From NCBI GenBank assembly GCA_030706145.1, contig JAUZPB010000021.1, forward strand, positions 1 to 48,879: a stretch of DNA of 48,879 bases, read 5' to 3'. This document shows positions 9,696-18,586 of this stretch, piece by piece; position 1 is the first letter of the stretch; each line of letters opens with the position of its first letter. The notes under the pieces were generated by a model. That model was not told the origin of the DNA, searched no databases, and saw nothing but the letters and a program-made list of their open reading frames with translations. Origin of the DNA: Bacteroidota bacterium. Lineage in GTDB: Bacteria > Bacteroidota > Ignavibacteria > Ignavibacteriales > SURF-24. The position numbers were made by a program, and so were the translations under genes.

Positions 9696-9726
9696 AACAA
9701 AAGTTAAAACAAAAGTTAAAACAAAA
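9691..9726 (+). repeat. Three perfect 12-bp tandem repeats between ATPase and permease genes
   Basis: The unit GTTAAAACAAAA occurs three times in a row (9691-9702, 9703-9714, 9715-9726). The ATPase stop TAA is in the first copy, and the last A of the third copy is the A of the next gene's ATG. The unit length is a multiple of three, and every copy carries an in-frame TAA for the upstream gene. No Shine-Dalgarno sequence is visible before the permease start. Confidence 0.95.
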
Positions 9727-10961
9727 TGAAGAACTTTTTATTTGAATTAAAAGAGGGCTTAGCTATATCTTTCATGGCTATTAAGGCGAACAAGATACGT
9801 TCTGCCTTAACAGCCATAGGAATATTCATCGGTGTTACTTCCGTTGTACTAATGTCGACTGCTATTAAAGGAATTAACAACTCTTTTCAAAATGGTATTA
9901 GTGCTCTTGGAGCTGATAACCTTTACATAGATAAGTGGAAATGGTTTAATGATGAGGAATGGTGGAAGACCAGGAACCGTAAAAATATAGATATGGATGA
10001 ATATGAAAAGTACAGGGAACTTGCGAAACTTCCAGCTGCAATTGCTCCAACTGTATGGACGAATCAGAATGTTAAGAATGGAGGAAAGAGTATTGATGGT
10101 ACATTGCTGACAGGTACAACGAACGAATATTTGGCTACTACAAATTTTACTTTTAATGAAGGCCGATTCTTTAACGAGGTCGAAAGCAAAGGCAACAGAA
10201 ATGTATGCGTAATAGGAAGTGATGTTGCCAAGAATTTGTTTGGAGGAAGCAGTGCTCTTGAACAGTTTATTAAAATTAAGGGCATAAAGTTCAAGGTTGT
10301 TGGTGTTTTGTCCGAGCAGGGTAGCTTTATGCTCGGAAGTTTCAATCCGGATAAACAGGTTTATTTGCCAATAGGGAATATTTTTAAGTATTTCCAATCT
10401 CAGAACTTCAGAAGTGTAACCATAACTGTAAGGGTAAGCAACACAGCTATGATTGAGCAGACAAAAGAAGAAGCTCAGGGAATAATGAGGAAAATAAGGG
10501 GATTAAACTATAATCAGGAAGATGATTTCTCAATAAATCAGCAGGAAGGTTTTACAAAGCTATATGATCAGACCGTTGGAGTAATACAGATTGTTGGATT
10601 ATTTATTACTGGATTGTCCTTATTTGTAGGTGCAATAGGGATAATGAATATAATGTTTGTTTCTGTGAAGGAAAGGACGAAGGAAATTGGAATAAGGAAG
10701 GCAATTGGAGCAAAGAAAAGGACCATTTTAAGTCAGTTTATTTCAGAAGCAATAATAATCTGTATGATAGGCGGGCTTGTAGGTTTGATTGGGGCAGTAA
10801 TATTAAGCAAGGTTATAAATCAATTTTTACCAACTTCTTTTCAATTTCAGGCAGTAATTCTGGCAATAGTAATTTCTTTAATAACCGGAGTGGTTTCTGG
10901 ATTTGCACCCGCTTATTCGGCGGCAAAAATGGATCCGGTAGAAGCATTGAGGTATGAGTGA
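9726..10961 (+). CDS. MacB-like FtsX-domain permease, type A, first pair
   Basis: Inner-membrane permease of the MacB/FtsX (ABC3) class without its own ATPase. The 411 residues comprise an N-terminal helix (ALTAIGIFIGVTSVVLMST), a large periplasmic MacB core of about 240 residues, and three C-terminal helices with the hallmark GIMNIMFVSVKERTKEIGI. It ends with PVEALRYE. It resembles the gene at 12444 much more than the one at 10961: both share a WFxDExW...RNRK segment after the first helix and a 26-base identical stretch (10641-10666 and 13365-13390). It likely pairs with the next permease as a heterodimer. The start lies directly at the end of the 12-bp repeats. Confidence 0.93.
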   Translation: MKNFLFELKEGLAISFMAIKANKIRSALTAIGIFIGVTSVVLMSTAIKGINNSFQNGISALGADNLYIDKWKWFNDEEWWKTRNRKNIDMDEYEKYRELAKLPAAIAPTVWTNQNVKNGGKSIDGTLLTGTTNEYLATTNFTFNEGRFFNEVESKGNRNVCVIGSDVAKNLFGGSSALEQFIKIKGIKFKVVGVLSEQGSFMLGSFNPDKQVYLPIGNIFKYFQSQNFRSVTITVRVSNTAMIEQTKEEAQGIMRKIRGLNYNQEDDFSINQQEGFTKLYDQTVGVIQIVGLFITGLSLFVGAIGIMNIMFVSVKERTKEIGIRKAIGAKKRTILSQFISEAIIICMIGGLVGLIGAVILSKVINQFLPTSFQFQAVILAIVISLITGVVSGFAPAYSAAKMDPVEALRYE

Positions 10962-12193
10962 TGAGAAGTCTTGAGATCATTAAAATAGCATTAAACGCAC
11001 TGCGTTCAAATAAATTAAGATCAGCTTTGACTATTTTAGGAATAATTGTTGGAATATTCTCAATTATTTCAATAAGTACGATAATTTCAATGCTTCAGGG
11101 AAGCATTGAAGAAGGGACCTCTCAATTAGGGCAGAATACATTTCAGATACAAAAGTGGCCTGTAATGATGGAAGGTGGTCCTGGAGCCCGCGACAAGTAC
11201 AGGAACAGAAAAGATATTACACTTGATGATTATTATAGACTAAAAGAGCGTTTGAATGTTGCCAAATATGTTGGAGCAGAGCAGTGGACATTCGGTAAAA
11301 CTGTAAAATACTCTAACATTGAGACCAATCCGAATATTCAGATGTGTGGTATTACTCCTGATGCTCAGCCAAACAACAAATGGATAATTGAAGATGGACG
11401 AGCCATTAATAATTCTGATATTGAGCATTATAGCAGGGTATGTGTACTTGGTAAAGATGTTGTAAATAAGCTCTTCAAGTTTATTAATCCTGTTGGGCAA
11501 AAAGTAAGAGCCGATGGCAAATTGCTAGAGATCATTGGTGTATATGAATCCCAGGGAGAGCTTTTTGGCCAGAGCCGTGATAATTTTGTTGTAATGCCTA
11601 TTACAACTTATCAGAACTTCTATGGAAAAACAAATAATAGTATTAATATTACTGTTATGTCTGAGAGTAAAGAAGCTTATGATGCAACGATCGAATCGGC
11701 TATTGGTCATATGCGTACAATTAGAAAAGTCCCAGTTGGCCAGGAAAATGATTTTGAGATATTTTCAAATGAAACAATACTAACTACTATTAATGGAATT
11801 AAGCAGGGGGCTGAAATTGGGGCTATGGTAATTGCAGCAATAGCATTGCTTGCTGCAGGCATTGGAATTATGAATATTATGCTTGTAAGTGTTACTGAAA
11901 GGACACGTGAGATAGGAGTTAGAAAGGCAATTGGAGCCCAAAGAAATAATATACTCTTTCAGTTTTTAATTGAAGCAATAGTCTTGTGTCTTCTTGGCGG
12001 CATAATAGGGATTTTGCTGGGAGTTGGCGTTGGAAATTTAGCTGGTTCGATGCTGAATGCAACACCTAAGATTCCAATGGGATCGGTGCTTACGGGTATT
12101 ATTGTATGTATTGCAGTAGGAGTAACCTTTGGGACATATCCTGCATATAAGGCTGCAAACCTTGATCCAATAGAAGCTCTCAGGTATGAGTAA
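10961..12193 (+). CDS. MacB-like FtsX-domain permease, type B, first pair
   Basis: Second permease of the pair, same fold: N-terminal helix, periplasmic core and three C-terminal helices with GIMNIMLVSVTERTREIGV, ending DPIEALRYE. I prefer ATG 10961 (410 residues), which shares one base with the upstream TGA stop; GTG at 10958 is the in-frame alternative. The tight junction indicates translational coupling with the type A partner. It resembles the gene at 13749: both have KY.NRKD after a Gly-rich turn and share 23 identical bases at 11870-11892 and 14685-14707. A terminator hairpin follows the stop. Confidence 0.93.
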   Translation: MRSLEIIKIALNALRSNKLRSALTILGIIVGIFSIISISTIISMLQGSIEEGTSQLGQNTFQIQKWPVMMEGGPGARDKYRNRKDITLDDYYRLKERLNVAKYVGAEQWTFGKTVKYSNIETNPNIQMCGITPDAQPNNKWIIEDGRAINNSDIEHYSRVCVLGKDVVNKLFKFINPVGQKVRADGKLLEIIGVYESQGELFGQSRDNFVVMPITTYQNFYGKTNNSINITVMSESKEAYDATIESAIGHMRTIRKVPVGQENDFEIFSNETILTTINGIKQGAEIGAMVIAAIALLAAGIGIMNIMLVSVTERTREIGVRKAIGAQRNNILFQFLIEAIVLCLLGGIIGILLGVGVGNLAGSMLNATPKIPMGSVLTGIIVCIAVGVTFGTYPAYKAANLDPIEALRYE

Positions 12194-12227
12194 AAATAGT
12201 TCTTGAGAATGTGTTTTTCTTAAAGAG

Positions 12228-12260
12228 AGCCTCTCGTTTTTATTCTGGGAGGCTTTTTTT
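12228..12260 (+). terminator. Rho-independent terminator after the first permease pair
   Basis: AGCCTCTC (12228-12235) pairs with GGGAGGCT (12247-12254), with one G-T pair and an 11-base loop, followed by a run of T. It separates the tolC-macA-macB-permease operon from the second permease pair. Confidence 0.85.
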
Positions 12261-12350
12261 ATTTAGGAATTTTGCTTCTTTTGCTATATTCATGAGATGA
12301 CAAATTTTTAAATAATTCTTTCCTTTAATAATAATATTCCTTTAATTTAT

Positions 12351-12380
12351 TTGACAAAATAAATTTGTTGTACTTATTTT
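12351..12380 (+). promoter_or_regulatory. Candidate promoter for the second permease pair
   Basis: TTGACA (12351-12356) is a perfect -35. TATTTT at 12375-12380 (18-base spacer) or TTATTT one base earlier (17 bases) could be the -10. It lies between the terminator and the permease gene at 12444, so the second pair may be transcribed separately. Confidence 0.4.
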
Positions 12381-12443
12381 TTACCAAAAATGCATTTCTT
12401 AGTAATGCATTTTATCCAAATAAAAACAAACACTTACAGGCAT

Positions 12444-13685
12444 ATGATCAAACACTTTTTTCTTGAAGTCAAAGAAGGCTTATTTATATCCTTCAGAGCC
12501 ATAAGAGCAAACAAAATGCGCTCAATACTAACAACATTAGGTATTGTGATCGGCATATTTGCTGTTACAATAATGTCTACAGCAATAACAGGTTTGAGGA
12601 ATGCTTTTATCAAATCGATTGCTTCAATTGGCTCAGACGTGTTTTTTGTTGAAAAATGGAGTTGGTTTAGTGATGAAGACTGGCATGTAATGAGAAACCG
12701 AAAGTATATTACATGGGAACAGTACGAAAAATTAAGGACAGCCTTAGACAAAGATGTTGATGCGGTTGTCCCAAGCCTTAGCGGGCATGGGGCACAGGTT
12801 AAAAACAGAGACAAATCTACTGAAGCTTCTATGATAATTGGAACAACAGCTGACTATGTAAAGACAACTGGAACATTTCCTGCCTATGGGCGCTTCATGA
12901 CGGATTTTGAAGTTAAAGCTAGCCACAACATCTGTGTAGTTGGACAAGATATAGTTGATAACTTGTTTCCAAATGAGGATCCAATAAATAAGTATATAAA
13001 GGTTAATGGAAATACGCTAAGGATTGTAGGAGTGCTGGAAAAGCAGGGCAGCGGCTTTATGGGTAGTATGAGTCTGGACGGGCAGATAATAATGCCGCTT
13101 GAGCTATTTAAGAAGATAATAGGACCGCGGCGAGACTCCTTTAGAATAAATATTAAAGTAAAAGATGTAAAGGAGATGGCCGTTATAAAAGAAGAGATCA
13201 GAGATATTATGCGTTCAATTCGAAAAGTCCCTTATGGGAAACCTGATGATTTTGGAATTAACCAGCAAGAAGCTTTAACGAAGATGTACGATAGTATAGT
13301 AGGTGTTGTTGCTATCGCGGGTCTGGTAATTACAGCCTTGTCGCTGTTTGTCGGAGCAATTGGCATAATGAATATAATGTTTGTTTCTGTAAAGGAAAGG
13401 ACAAAGGAAATTGGAATTAGGAAGGCAATAGGAGCAAAAACATGGTCGATCCTTCTACAATTTCTGGCCGAAGCAGCTATAATTTGTATGATTGGAGGCG
13501 CAATTGGAGTAATAATTGCTTATCCAGTCAGTTTAATTATTAATCAGTTTTTCCCTACATCAATGCCGATAGGGATAGTTGTAATTGCATTTTTAATATC
13601 CGCAGTTGTAGGAGTAATATCTGGCTTTTTACCAGCTTTTAAGGCCTCAAAGATGGATCCAGTAGAAGCCTTAAGGTATGAATAA
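12444..13685 (+). CDS. MacB-like FtsX-domain permease, type A, second pair
   Basis: A 413-residue paralogue of the permease at 9726, with the same N-terminal helix, MacB-type periplasmic core and C-terminal helices (GIMNIMFVSVKERTKEIGI) and the same PVEALRYE ending. An in-frame ATG exists at 12390, but alignment with the paralogue (MIKHFFLEVKEGL against MKNFLFELKEGL) supports ATG 12444. The ribosome-binding site is poor (AGG three bases upstream). No ATPase is encoded with this pair, so it presumably uses the ATPase at 8967 or one elsewhere. Confidence 0.9.
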   Translation: MIKHFFLEVKEGLFISFRAIRANKMRSILTTLGIVIGIFAVTIMSTAITGLRNAFIKSIASIGSDVFFVEKWSWFSDEDWHVMRNRKYITWEQYEKLRTALDKDVDAVVPSLSGHGAQVKNRDKSTEASMIIGTTADYVKTTGTFPAYGRFMTDFEVKASHNICVVGQDIVDNLFPNEDPINKYIKVNGNTLRIVGVLEKQGSGFMGSMSLDGQIIMPLELFKKIIGPRRDSFRINIKVKDVKEMAVIKEEIRDIMRSIRKVPYGKPDDFGINQQEALTKMYDSIVGVVAIAGLVITALSLFVGAIGIMNIMFVSVKERTKEIGIRKAIGAKTWSILLQFLAEAAIICMIGGAIGVIIAYPVSLIINQFFPTSMPIGIVVIAFLISAVVGVISGFLPAFKASKMDPVEALRYE

Positions 13686-13748
13686 CTCTTGTTGTTCTTG
13701 GTTTAATAATTTTCGAAATATAAAATCATATAAAAATATCGGTTTAGT

Positions 13749-15008
13749 ATGAGTACAAAAGAAAGGTTTCAGATAGTACAGATCTATGAAAGCATGATAA
13801 TGGCCTTAAACTCATTAAGAGCAAATAAAACAAGGTCATTTCTGACACTTTTTGGGATTGCCATCGGGTTGTTTTCAATTATAATAGTAATGACAGCAAT
13901 TTCGGCAATTCAGGGGACGATAGAGGGAGCTTTCAATGATATTGGGACGAATAGTATTATTGTACAGAAATATCCTGCAATAATGACTGGAGGGCATAAT
14001 GCCTGGCGCAAATATCACAATCGCAAAGACCTGACAATTGAGCAGGGGGAAAGGCTTCGCGAAATGACGACCTTACCGGTTTCTATCGGAATTTATTTGG
14101 GAGATGGTGGTAAAATAGTCAAATTCGGAGGAGAATCGACAAATCCAAATGTATATGTAGAAGGTACAAATCTCGATGGGTTTAATTCAGCAAATTATGT
14201 AATAGATGATGGCAGAGGGTTTACGAATCAGGACATGGAATATTCAAGAAATGTGTGCATTATTGGCAATGATATTTTGAAAAAGCTATTTAAGTTTGTC
14301 GACCCGATTGGCCAGGAAATAACTATTGACAACATGCAGCTTAAGGTAGTAGGCCGTTTCAAGGAAAAGGGCCAGGTTTTCGGTCAAAGTCAGGATAATT
14401 TTGTTATAGTTCCATTAACGGTTTATAAAAAATATTACGGGGACGACCATAGGTCAGCAGATTACAAGATACAGGCGCCTAGTCAAAAGCTTTGGGATGC
14501 TACAACTGACCAGGTAATTGGTGCATTAAGAACTATACGCAAGGTAACCCCAGGTGAAGAAAATGATTTTGAAATAGTGTCAAATGACCAGTTAATTGCT
14601 CAGTTCAATGACATAACTAAGTATTTTAAGGTTGGAGCCTTTGTAATTGCATTTATTGCTTTGATTGCCGCTGGTATAGGTATAATGAATATTATGCTTG
14701 TAAGTGTAACGGAAAGGACCCGCGAGATCGGGATCAGGAAAGCAATTGGTGCCAGAAAGACAACAATCCGTTTGCAATTCCTTGTAGAAGCAATTGTACT
14801 TAGTCTAGTAGGTGGATTGATTGGGATTTCAATAGGTGTTCTTGGAGGAAATGTCATTGCAGTTATGCTAAAGGCCTCTGTTGTATTACCAGTCTTTTGG
14901 ATAGGAATTGGAATGGGTGTTACTACGGCTGTAGGGCTTATATTTGGTGTGTATCCTGCAGTAAAAGCTTCAAATCTTGATCCAATTGAAGCTCTAAGAT
15001 ATGAGTAA
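13749..15008 (+). CDS. MacB-like FtsX-domain permease, type B, second pair
   Basis: A 419-residue paralogue of the permease at 10961. It has a longer N-terminal tail (MSTKERFQIVQIYESMI) before the first helix, the MacB-type periplasmic core, and GIMNIMLVSVTERTREIGI with DPIEALRYE at the end. It sits 63 bases after the type A gene, a looser junction than in the first pair. Its end faces the ABC-2 efflux operon on the other strand. A hairpin at 15041-15072 lies between them, but its T-run favours the minus strand. Confidence 0.92.
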   Translation: MSTKERFQIVQIYESMIMALNSLRANKTRSFLTLFGIAIGLFSIIIVMTAISAIQGTIEGAFNDIGTNSIIVQKYPAIMTGGHNAWRKYHNRKDLTIEQGERLREMTTLPVSIGIYLGDGGKIVKFGGESTNPNVYVEGTNLDGFNSANYVIDDGRGFTNQDMEYSRNVCIIGNDILKKLFKFVDPIGQEITIDNMQLKVVGRFKEKGQVFGQSQDNFVIVPLTVYKKYYGDDHRSADYKIQAPSQKLWDATTDQVIGALRTIRKVTPGEENDFEIVSNDQLIAQFNDITKYFKVGAFVIAFIALIAAGIGIMNIMLVSVTERTREIGIRKAIGARKTTIRLQFLVEAIVLSLVGGLIGISIGVLGGNVIAVMLKASVVLPVFWIGIGMGVTTAVGLIFGVYPAVKASNLDPIEALRYE

Positions 15009-15033
15009 AATTCAAGGTGAAAATATTTTAGAT

Positions 15034-15072
15034 AAAAAAACAGGAAGCTATGTACCATCTCATAGCTTCCTG
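15034..15072 (-). terminator. Terminator of the ABC-2 efflux operon
   Basis: A perfect 12-bp stem: CAGGAAGCTATG (15041-15052) against CATAGCTTCCTG (15061-15072), loop of 8. Seven A at 15034-15040 become seven T on the minus strand right after the stem, so it ends minus-strand transcription. The plus side has no T-run after the stem. Confidence 0.88.
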
Positions 15073-15143
15073 CGGTCTTGTGAATTGCAGAGGTATGATG
15101 CCGCATGCCTCTACATTAAGAAATAATATCTCTAATTAGGCAA

Positions 15144-16367
15144 TTATACTCCTGAGGTCTCCAGATTTTCAACCCCAAAACCATCCTCTTTTTTTCTCTT
15201 TGCATCTTCTTTATTGACAAGGATTTTCATCCTGATTTTGGCCAGTACCAACCCAAGGCAGCACAGGATAACCAGTTGGTATAGTTCAGGAAGAATGTCG
15301 ATCCATCCAGCACCCATTTGTGTAATTCTGTTAAATGCATTTAAATATGGGGTACTTGGTATAACGTAAGATAAATATCTAATCGGAAGAGGCATTGTTT
15401 GTCGTGGCCATGGATATCCTGAAATAAGGAAGAACGGATATGATGTAAAAGCAAACAGCTGCAACGAAACAATTTTGCGCTTGAAAAAAGAGGAGACAAA
15501 AATTCCCATATAGATCACAGAAATAAGAAAAAGAGCCGTAAGAAGAACAACCGCACTTACGCTACCTCTAAAACTTATTTTGAATATAGAGAAGTGGAGC
15601 GTATAGAATAAAACAGCATAGGATGAGAACAATATGAAATAGAAAAGTCCTTTCCCAGTAATAGTTGCCCAGATACTTTTATTTGATGTTGCATAAAGTT
15701 CATGAAGAGTATTAAACTCTCTTTCTTTTGCGACACTTTCGGCTAATCCAATTAGTAAAGTTTGCTGAAGTATCAGAACAAGTAAACCAGGGATAAGGAA
15801 GTCCCCATAGCCTTCAACTGGGTTAAATAAGGATTTCACCTCACAATTCAGGGGTTCGATCAGTTCTTTTGCTTGTTCAAAGCTATAGCCCTGTGTCTGG
15901 AAATATTTTAATCTAACGCCAGCACTTATAGTGCCAGTTACTTCATTTACAGCTTTGTTTATATCATTTGATATAAGGAACCTTGTAGTATTCAGATAGA
16001 CTTTAAGGTCTGTCCCTTTACCGGATTTTAAATTATTTTCAAAGTTCTTTGGAATGAAGACTATACCATGTGACTTAAAGCTATTAACCCTGTCGATAGC
16101 TGAATTCAGGTCAGGAAGGACTTCATTTATATTTATTAGCTGATGTGCATCCAGGTTTCTTATCAACTGCTGAGATAAAGAAGATTTATCCATATCAACA
16201 ACAGCAACTGGCACATCCTGCTCAGACTTATGAAAATATGCACTGCCATAGAAGCAGGCATAAAAAATTGGGGAGAGAAGTATTATTACAATTAAGTCTT
16301 TATCTTTTATTATAAAATTGATCTCTCTTTGTAAGACAGAAAACAGCCCACTAACCCTTCTTCTCAT
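15144..16367 (-). CDS. ABC-2 type permease, second in operon
   Basis: Inner-membrane permease of the ABC-2 class (YhhJ/YbhS/YbhR-like), 407 residues. One N-terminal helix (DLIVIILLSPIFYACFYGSAYF) precedes a long periplasmic domain of about 140 residues containing VAVVDMDKSSLSQQLIRNL, then five C-terminal helices and a conserved GYPWP/PSTPYLNAFNRI-like segment. It starts at ATG 16367, overlapping the upstream permease stop by four bases (ATGA), with GGAG seven bases upstream. It likely forms a heterodimer with its neighbour. No ATP-binding domain is present in it or in the operon. Confidence 0.9.
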   Translation of the reverse strand: MRRRVSGLFSVLQREINFIIKDKDLIVIILLSPIFYACFYGSAYFHKSEQDVPVAVVDMDKSSLSQQLIRNLDAHQLININEVLPDLNSAIDRVNSFKSHGIVFIPKNFENNLKSGKGTDLKVYLNTTRFLISNDINKAVNEVTGTISAGVRLKYFQTQGYSFEQAKELIEPLNCEVKSLFNPVEGYGDFLIPGLLVLILQQTLLIGLAESVAKEREFNTLHELYATSNKSIWATITGKGLFYFILFSSYAVLFYTLHFSIFKISFRGSVSAVVLLTALFLISVIYMGIFVSSFFKRKIVSLQLFAFTSYPFFLISGYPWPRQTMPLPIRYLSYVIPSTPYLNAFNRITQMGAGWIDILPELYQLVILCCLGLVLAKIRMKILVNKEDAKRKKEDGFGVENLETSGV

Positions 16368-17578
16368 ATTGTAACTCCTTCTTCCTTAATCTCCTTTTTG
16401 TAAAATTTATTCATCTGATATTTTAGGACAACCAGAGTAAAAATAAACGAAAGCACAAAGAAGGTTGATAAAATGGTTATTTCGGAAGATGCATATCTTA
16501 ATGGGGCTTTCATTTGATAAATTTTCAAAAAAGCCGTCAAAAAATGAGTAAAGGGAATGATCTGAGTAAAAACATTTTGTGCCACGGGCATACTCCAAAG
16601 CGGAAAGGTAAAACCACTGAAAATAAAAGCCGGCGTATTAACAAACAGTGCCATTTCAGTTGCAAAGAGCTGCTCATGGAAAAAACTTGAGATCAGCATG
16701 GCGGGGAAAAATGCCGCAAAAATAAACAGAACACTAATTAATATTGTCTCAGATATAGAACCATTTATCTCTATGGAGAATAATGGAAATATTATCCCCA
16801 TTACACCTAAGAGAGTTGCCAAATGGATTGCTAAATGAGGAATTGACTTACCTACAAGAATTGTAAGGACATTGTTTTTTGATAGTTCTAATAATTCTCC
16901 AAAGGTATTATGTGTAAATTCCGAGCTAATGACCAGGACTCCTGCCACCATTATTATCATCTGCAACAAAGCCCCAATTAAGCCTGGCAGCAGGTATGAT
17001 ACATAATTATAGTTAGGATTATACATAGGATGAGTTTCAAGCCTAATCGGATTTACAAATGTCATAGCCTTAGCATCATTCATTCCTGCAGTCTTAAATT
17101 TCTTAAGTAAAATGCCGGCTGAAATTGTCTTTACTAAAGTCATTCCGTCTTTATAGATCAGGTTTCCTACAATAAGATTAGACGTATTCTTAAAAAGCAT
17201 GACTGTAGATTTTTTCCCCGTTTTGAGGTCTGCTTCCATTCCTTTAGGAATATAAAATGCTCCTTGGGCATTTCCATTCATGAATTCATGCTTAATTTCA
17301 TCCATAGAGTTTGTATACTTATAAACATGCATTGAACTGGTTGCATCAAGCCCGCGAACAAGCATTCTTGAAATTTCACTATTATCAGCATCAAAAACTA
17401 TTACAGGTAAGTCCCTAACAACACCTTTAATATAAATCAAAGCTAACAATATGAAGAGAATGATAGGAAGAAAGATTGTTAAAGAATAAAGTGTCTTTCT
17501 TTCTCCGATTCTATGTACTTCTCTCCATGCAATTTTCAGCAGGGGAGAGTTAAAACTTTTTGTATTTGTTTGCATCAT
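16364..17578 (-). CDS. ABC-2 type permease, first in operon
   Basis: A 404-residue ABC-2 permease with the same layout as its neighbour: N-terminal helix (LYSLTIFLPIILFILLALIY), periplasmic domain starting LPVIVFDADNSEISRMLVRGL, then C-terminal helices with LISSFFHEQLFATEMALF and FSGFTFPLWSMP. It may start at ATG 17578 or 17575. It lies 24 bases after the adaptor gene. In the related E. coli YbhGFSR system a double ATPase (YbhF) stands between adaptor and permeases; here nothing is there. Confidence 0.9.
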   Translation of the reverse strand: MMQTNTKSFNSPLLKIAWREVHRIGERKTLYSLTIFLPIILFILLALIYIKGVVRDLPVIVFDADNSEISRMLVRGLDATSSMHVYKYTNSMDEIKHEFMNGNAQGAFYIPKGMEADLKTGKKSTVMLFKNTSNLIVGNLIYKDGMTLVKTISAGILLKKFKTAGMNDAKAMTFVNPIRLETHPMYNPNYNYVSYLLPGLIGALLQMIIMVAGVLVISSEFTHNTFGELLELSKNNVLTILVGKSIPHLAIHLATLLGVMGIIFPLFSIEINGSISETILISVLFIFAAFFPAMLISSFFHEQLFATEMALFVNTPAFIFSGFTFPLWSMPVAQNVFTQIIPFTHFLTAFLKIYQMKAPLRYASSEITILSTFFVLSFIFTLVVLKYQMNKFYKKEIKEEGVTI

Positions 17579-17602
17579 TTCTATCGCTGTAATAAACTAA
17601 AA

Positions 17603-18583
17603 TTATAATGAAAGATTAACAGTCATACCCGCTCTTAAACCAGCGATGTAATTTTTACTGCGGAGATGAATTTCGAAAGTCTTTAAGTCAAAATCACCTT
17701 TCTGATTTGTAGCTTTCCATGTAGCAAATTCAGCCATAGGAGCAATGTAAGTTACTTCAAAAGGGAAAGTTTCATTGCCAAGGGCAGGAATGCGGCCCAT
17801 AAACTGAGCTCCCTTTCTAATTTTTGAAAGCTGATCTTCTCTAACCTGGAGGACGACCCAGTTGTCTTTAGGATTAATTAGGCTAAATAGCGGGTATCCG
17901 CTTGCGATTATTTCTCCCGGATCAGTAATCTTTTTGCTAACTTCACCATCGATAGGGCTAATTAAATTAAGTTCCTGGTGGTAAGCCAAGGCTTCATTGT
18001 ATGTGTTTTGAGCCTGATAAAACAGAGCTTCAGCACCCTCAATTTCTTCGACCCTTGCTCCTTTATTTACGAGGTTGAGTTTAGCTTTTGCAGCATCCAT
18101 TTGTTCTTTAGCTGCCTTAAACTGGAATTCAACTTGATCTTTTTCCTGAGTCGAGATAACCTGATCCTTATACAAGGACTGGATTCTTTTCCAGGTTTTT
18201 TCAGCAAGGTCATACTGAGCTTGAGCTTGCCTGTAGAGTTTTTCAGTAGCTTCTTTTTCTTCGGGACGGGCACCATTATGAGCCATTTGCATTTTTGATT
18301 TAGCGGCTTCCATTACTCCACGGGCCTGCTCAAGCTTTGCGTCCATTTCTTTGCTTTCTAAACGTGCTAAAATTTGTCCTTTATGAACAATATCTCCTTC
18401 ACCAACAAATACTGTATCAATTCTGCCTGGTATTTTAGAAGCTACATCGACAGTTGAAGTTTCAACAACGCCAGTCATTATTGTTTCTTCAGTATTAACT
18501 CCTTTTGAAACAAGAACACTTCCCCCGATAAGAGCTATGCAGACGGGGATGGCTAATATTATATTTGTTTTAGATAATTTCAT
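17603..18583 (-). CDS. HlyD-family periplasmic adaptor (YbhG/EmrA-like)
   Basis: The 326-residue adaptor joins the ABC-2 permeases to the TolC channel. It has an N-terminal membrane anchor (IILAIPVCIALIGGSVLVSKG), a first lipoyl half (GRIDTVFVGEGDIVHKGQILARLE), and a long coiled-coil hairpin at about residues 80-200 with two related turns (NGARPEEKEATE and KGARVEEIEGAE). A second lipoyl half follows (SPIDGEVSKKITDPGEIIASG), then a short beta-barrel. It starts three bases after the tolC-like gene, whose end contains its GGAG ribosome-binding site, so the two are translated together. Confidence 0.92.
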   Translation of the reverse strand: MKLSKTNIILAIPVCIALIGGSVLVSKGVNTEETIMTGVVETSTVDVASKIPGRIDTVFVGEGDIVHKGQILARLESKEMDAKLEQARGVMEAAKSKMQMAHNGARPEEKEATEKLYRQAQAQYDLAEKTWKRIQSLYKDQVISTQEKDQVEFQFKAAKEQMDAAKAKLNLVNKGARVEEIEGAEALFYQAQNTYNEALAYHQELNLISPIDGEVSKKITDPGEIIASGYPLFSLINPKDNWVVLQVREDQLSKIRKGAQFMGRIPALGNETFPFEVTYIAPMAEFATWKATNQKGDFDLKTFEIHLRSKNYIAGLRAGMTVNLSL

Positions 18584-18586
18584 TTT

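Noticed and set aside
9849-10397. Open minus-strand frame of 182 codons inside the first type A permease
   Set aside because: Lies fully antisense to a gene with clear FtsX/MacB motifs, has no recognisable domain and no ribosome site; a shadow of the real gene.
14600-15106. Open minus-strand frame of 168 codons opposite the last permease
   Set aside because: Antisense to the conserved C-terminal helices of the permease and running through the hairpin at 15041-15072; no domain seen.
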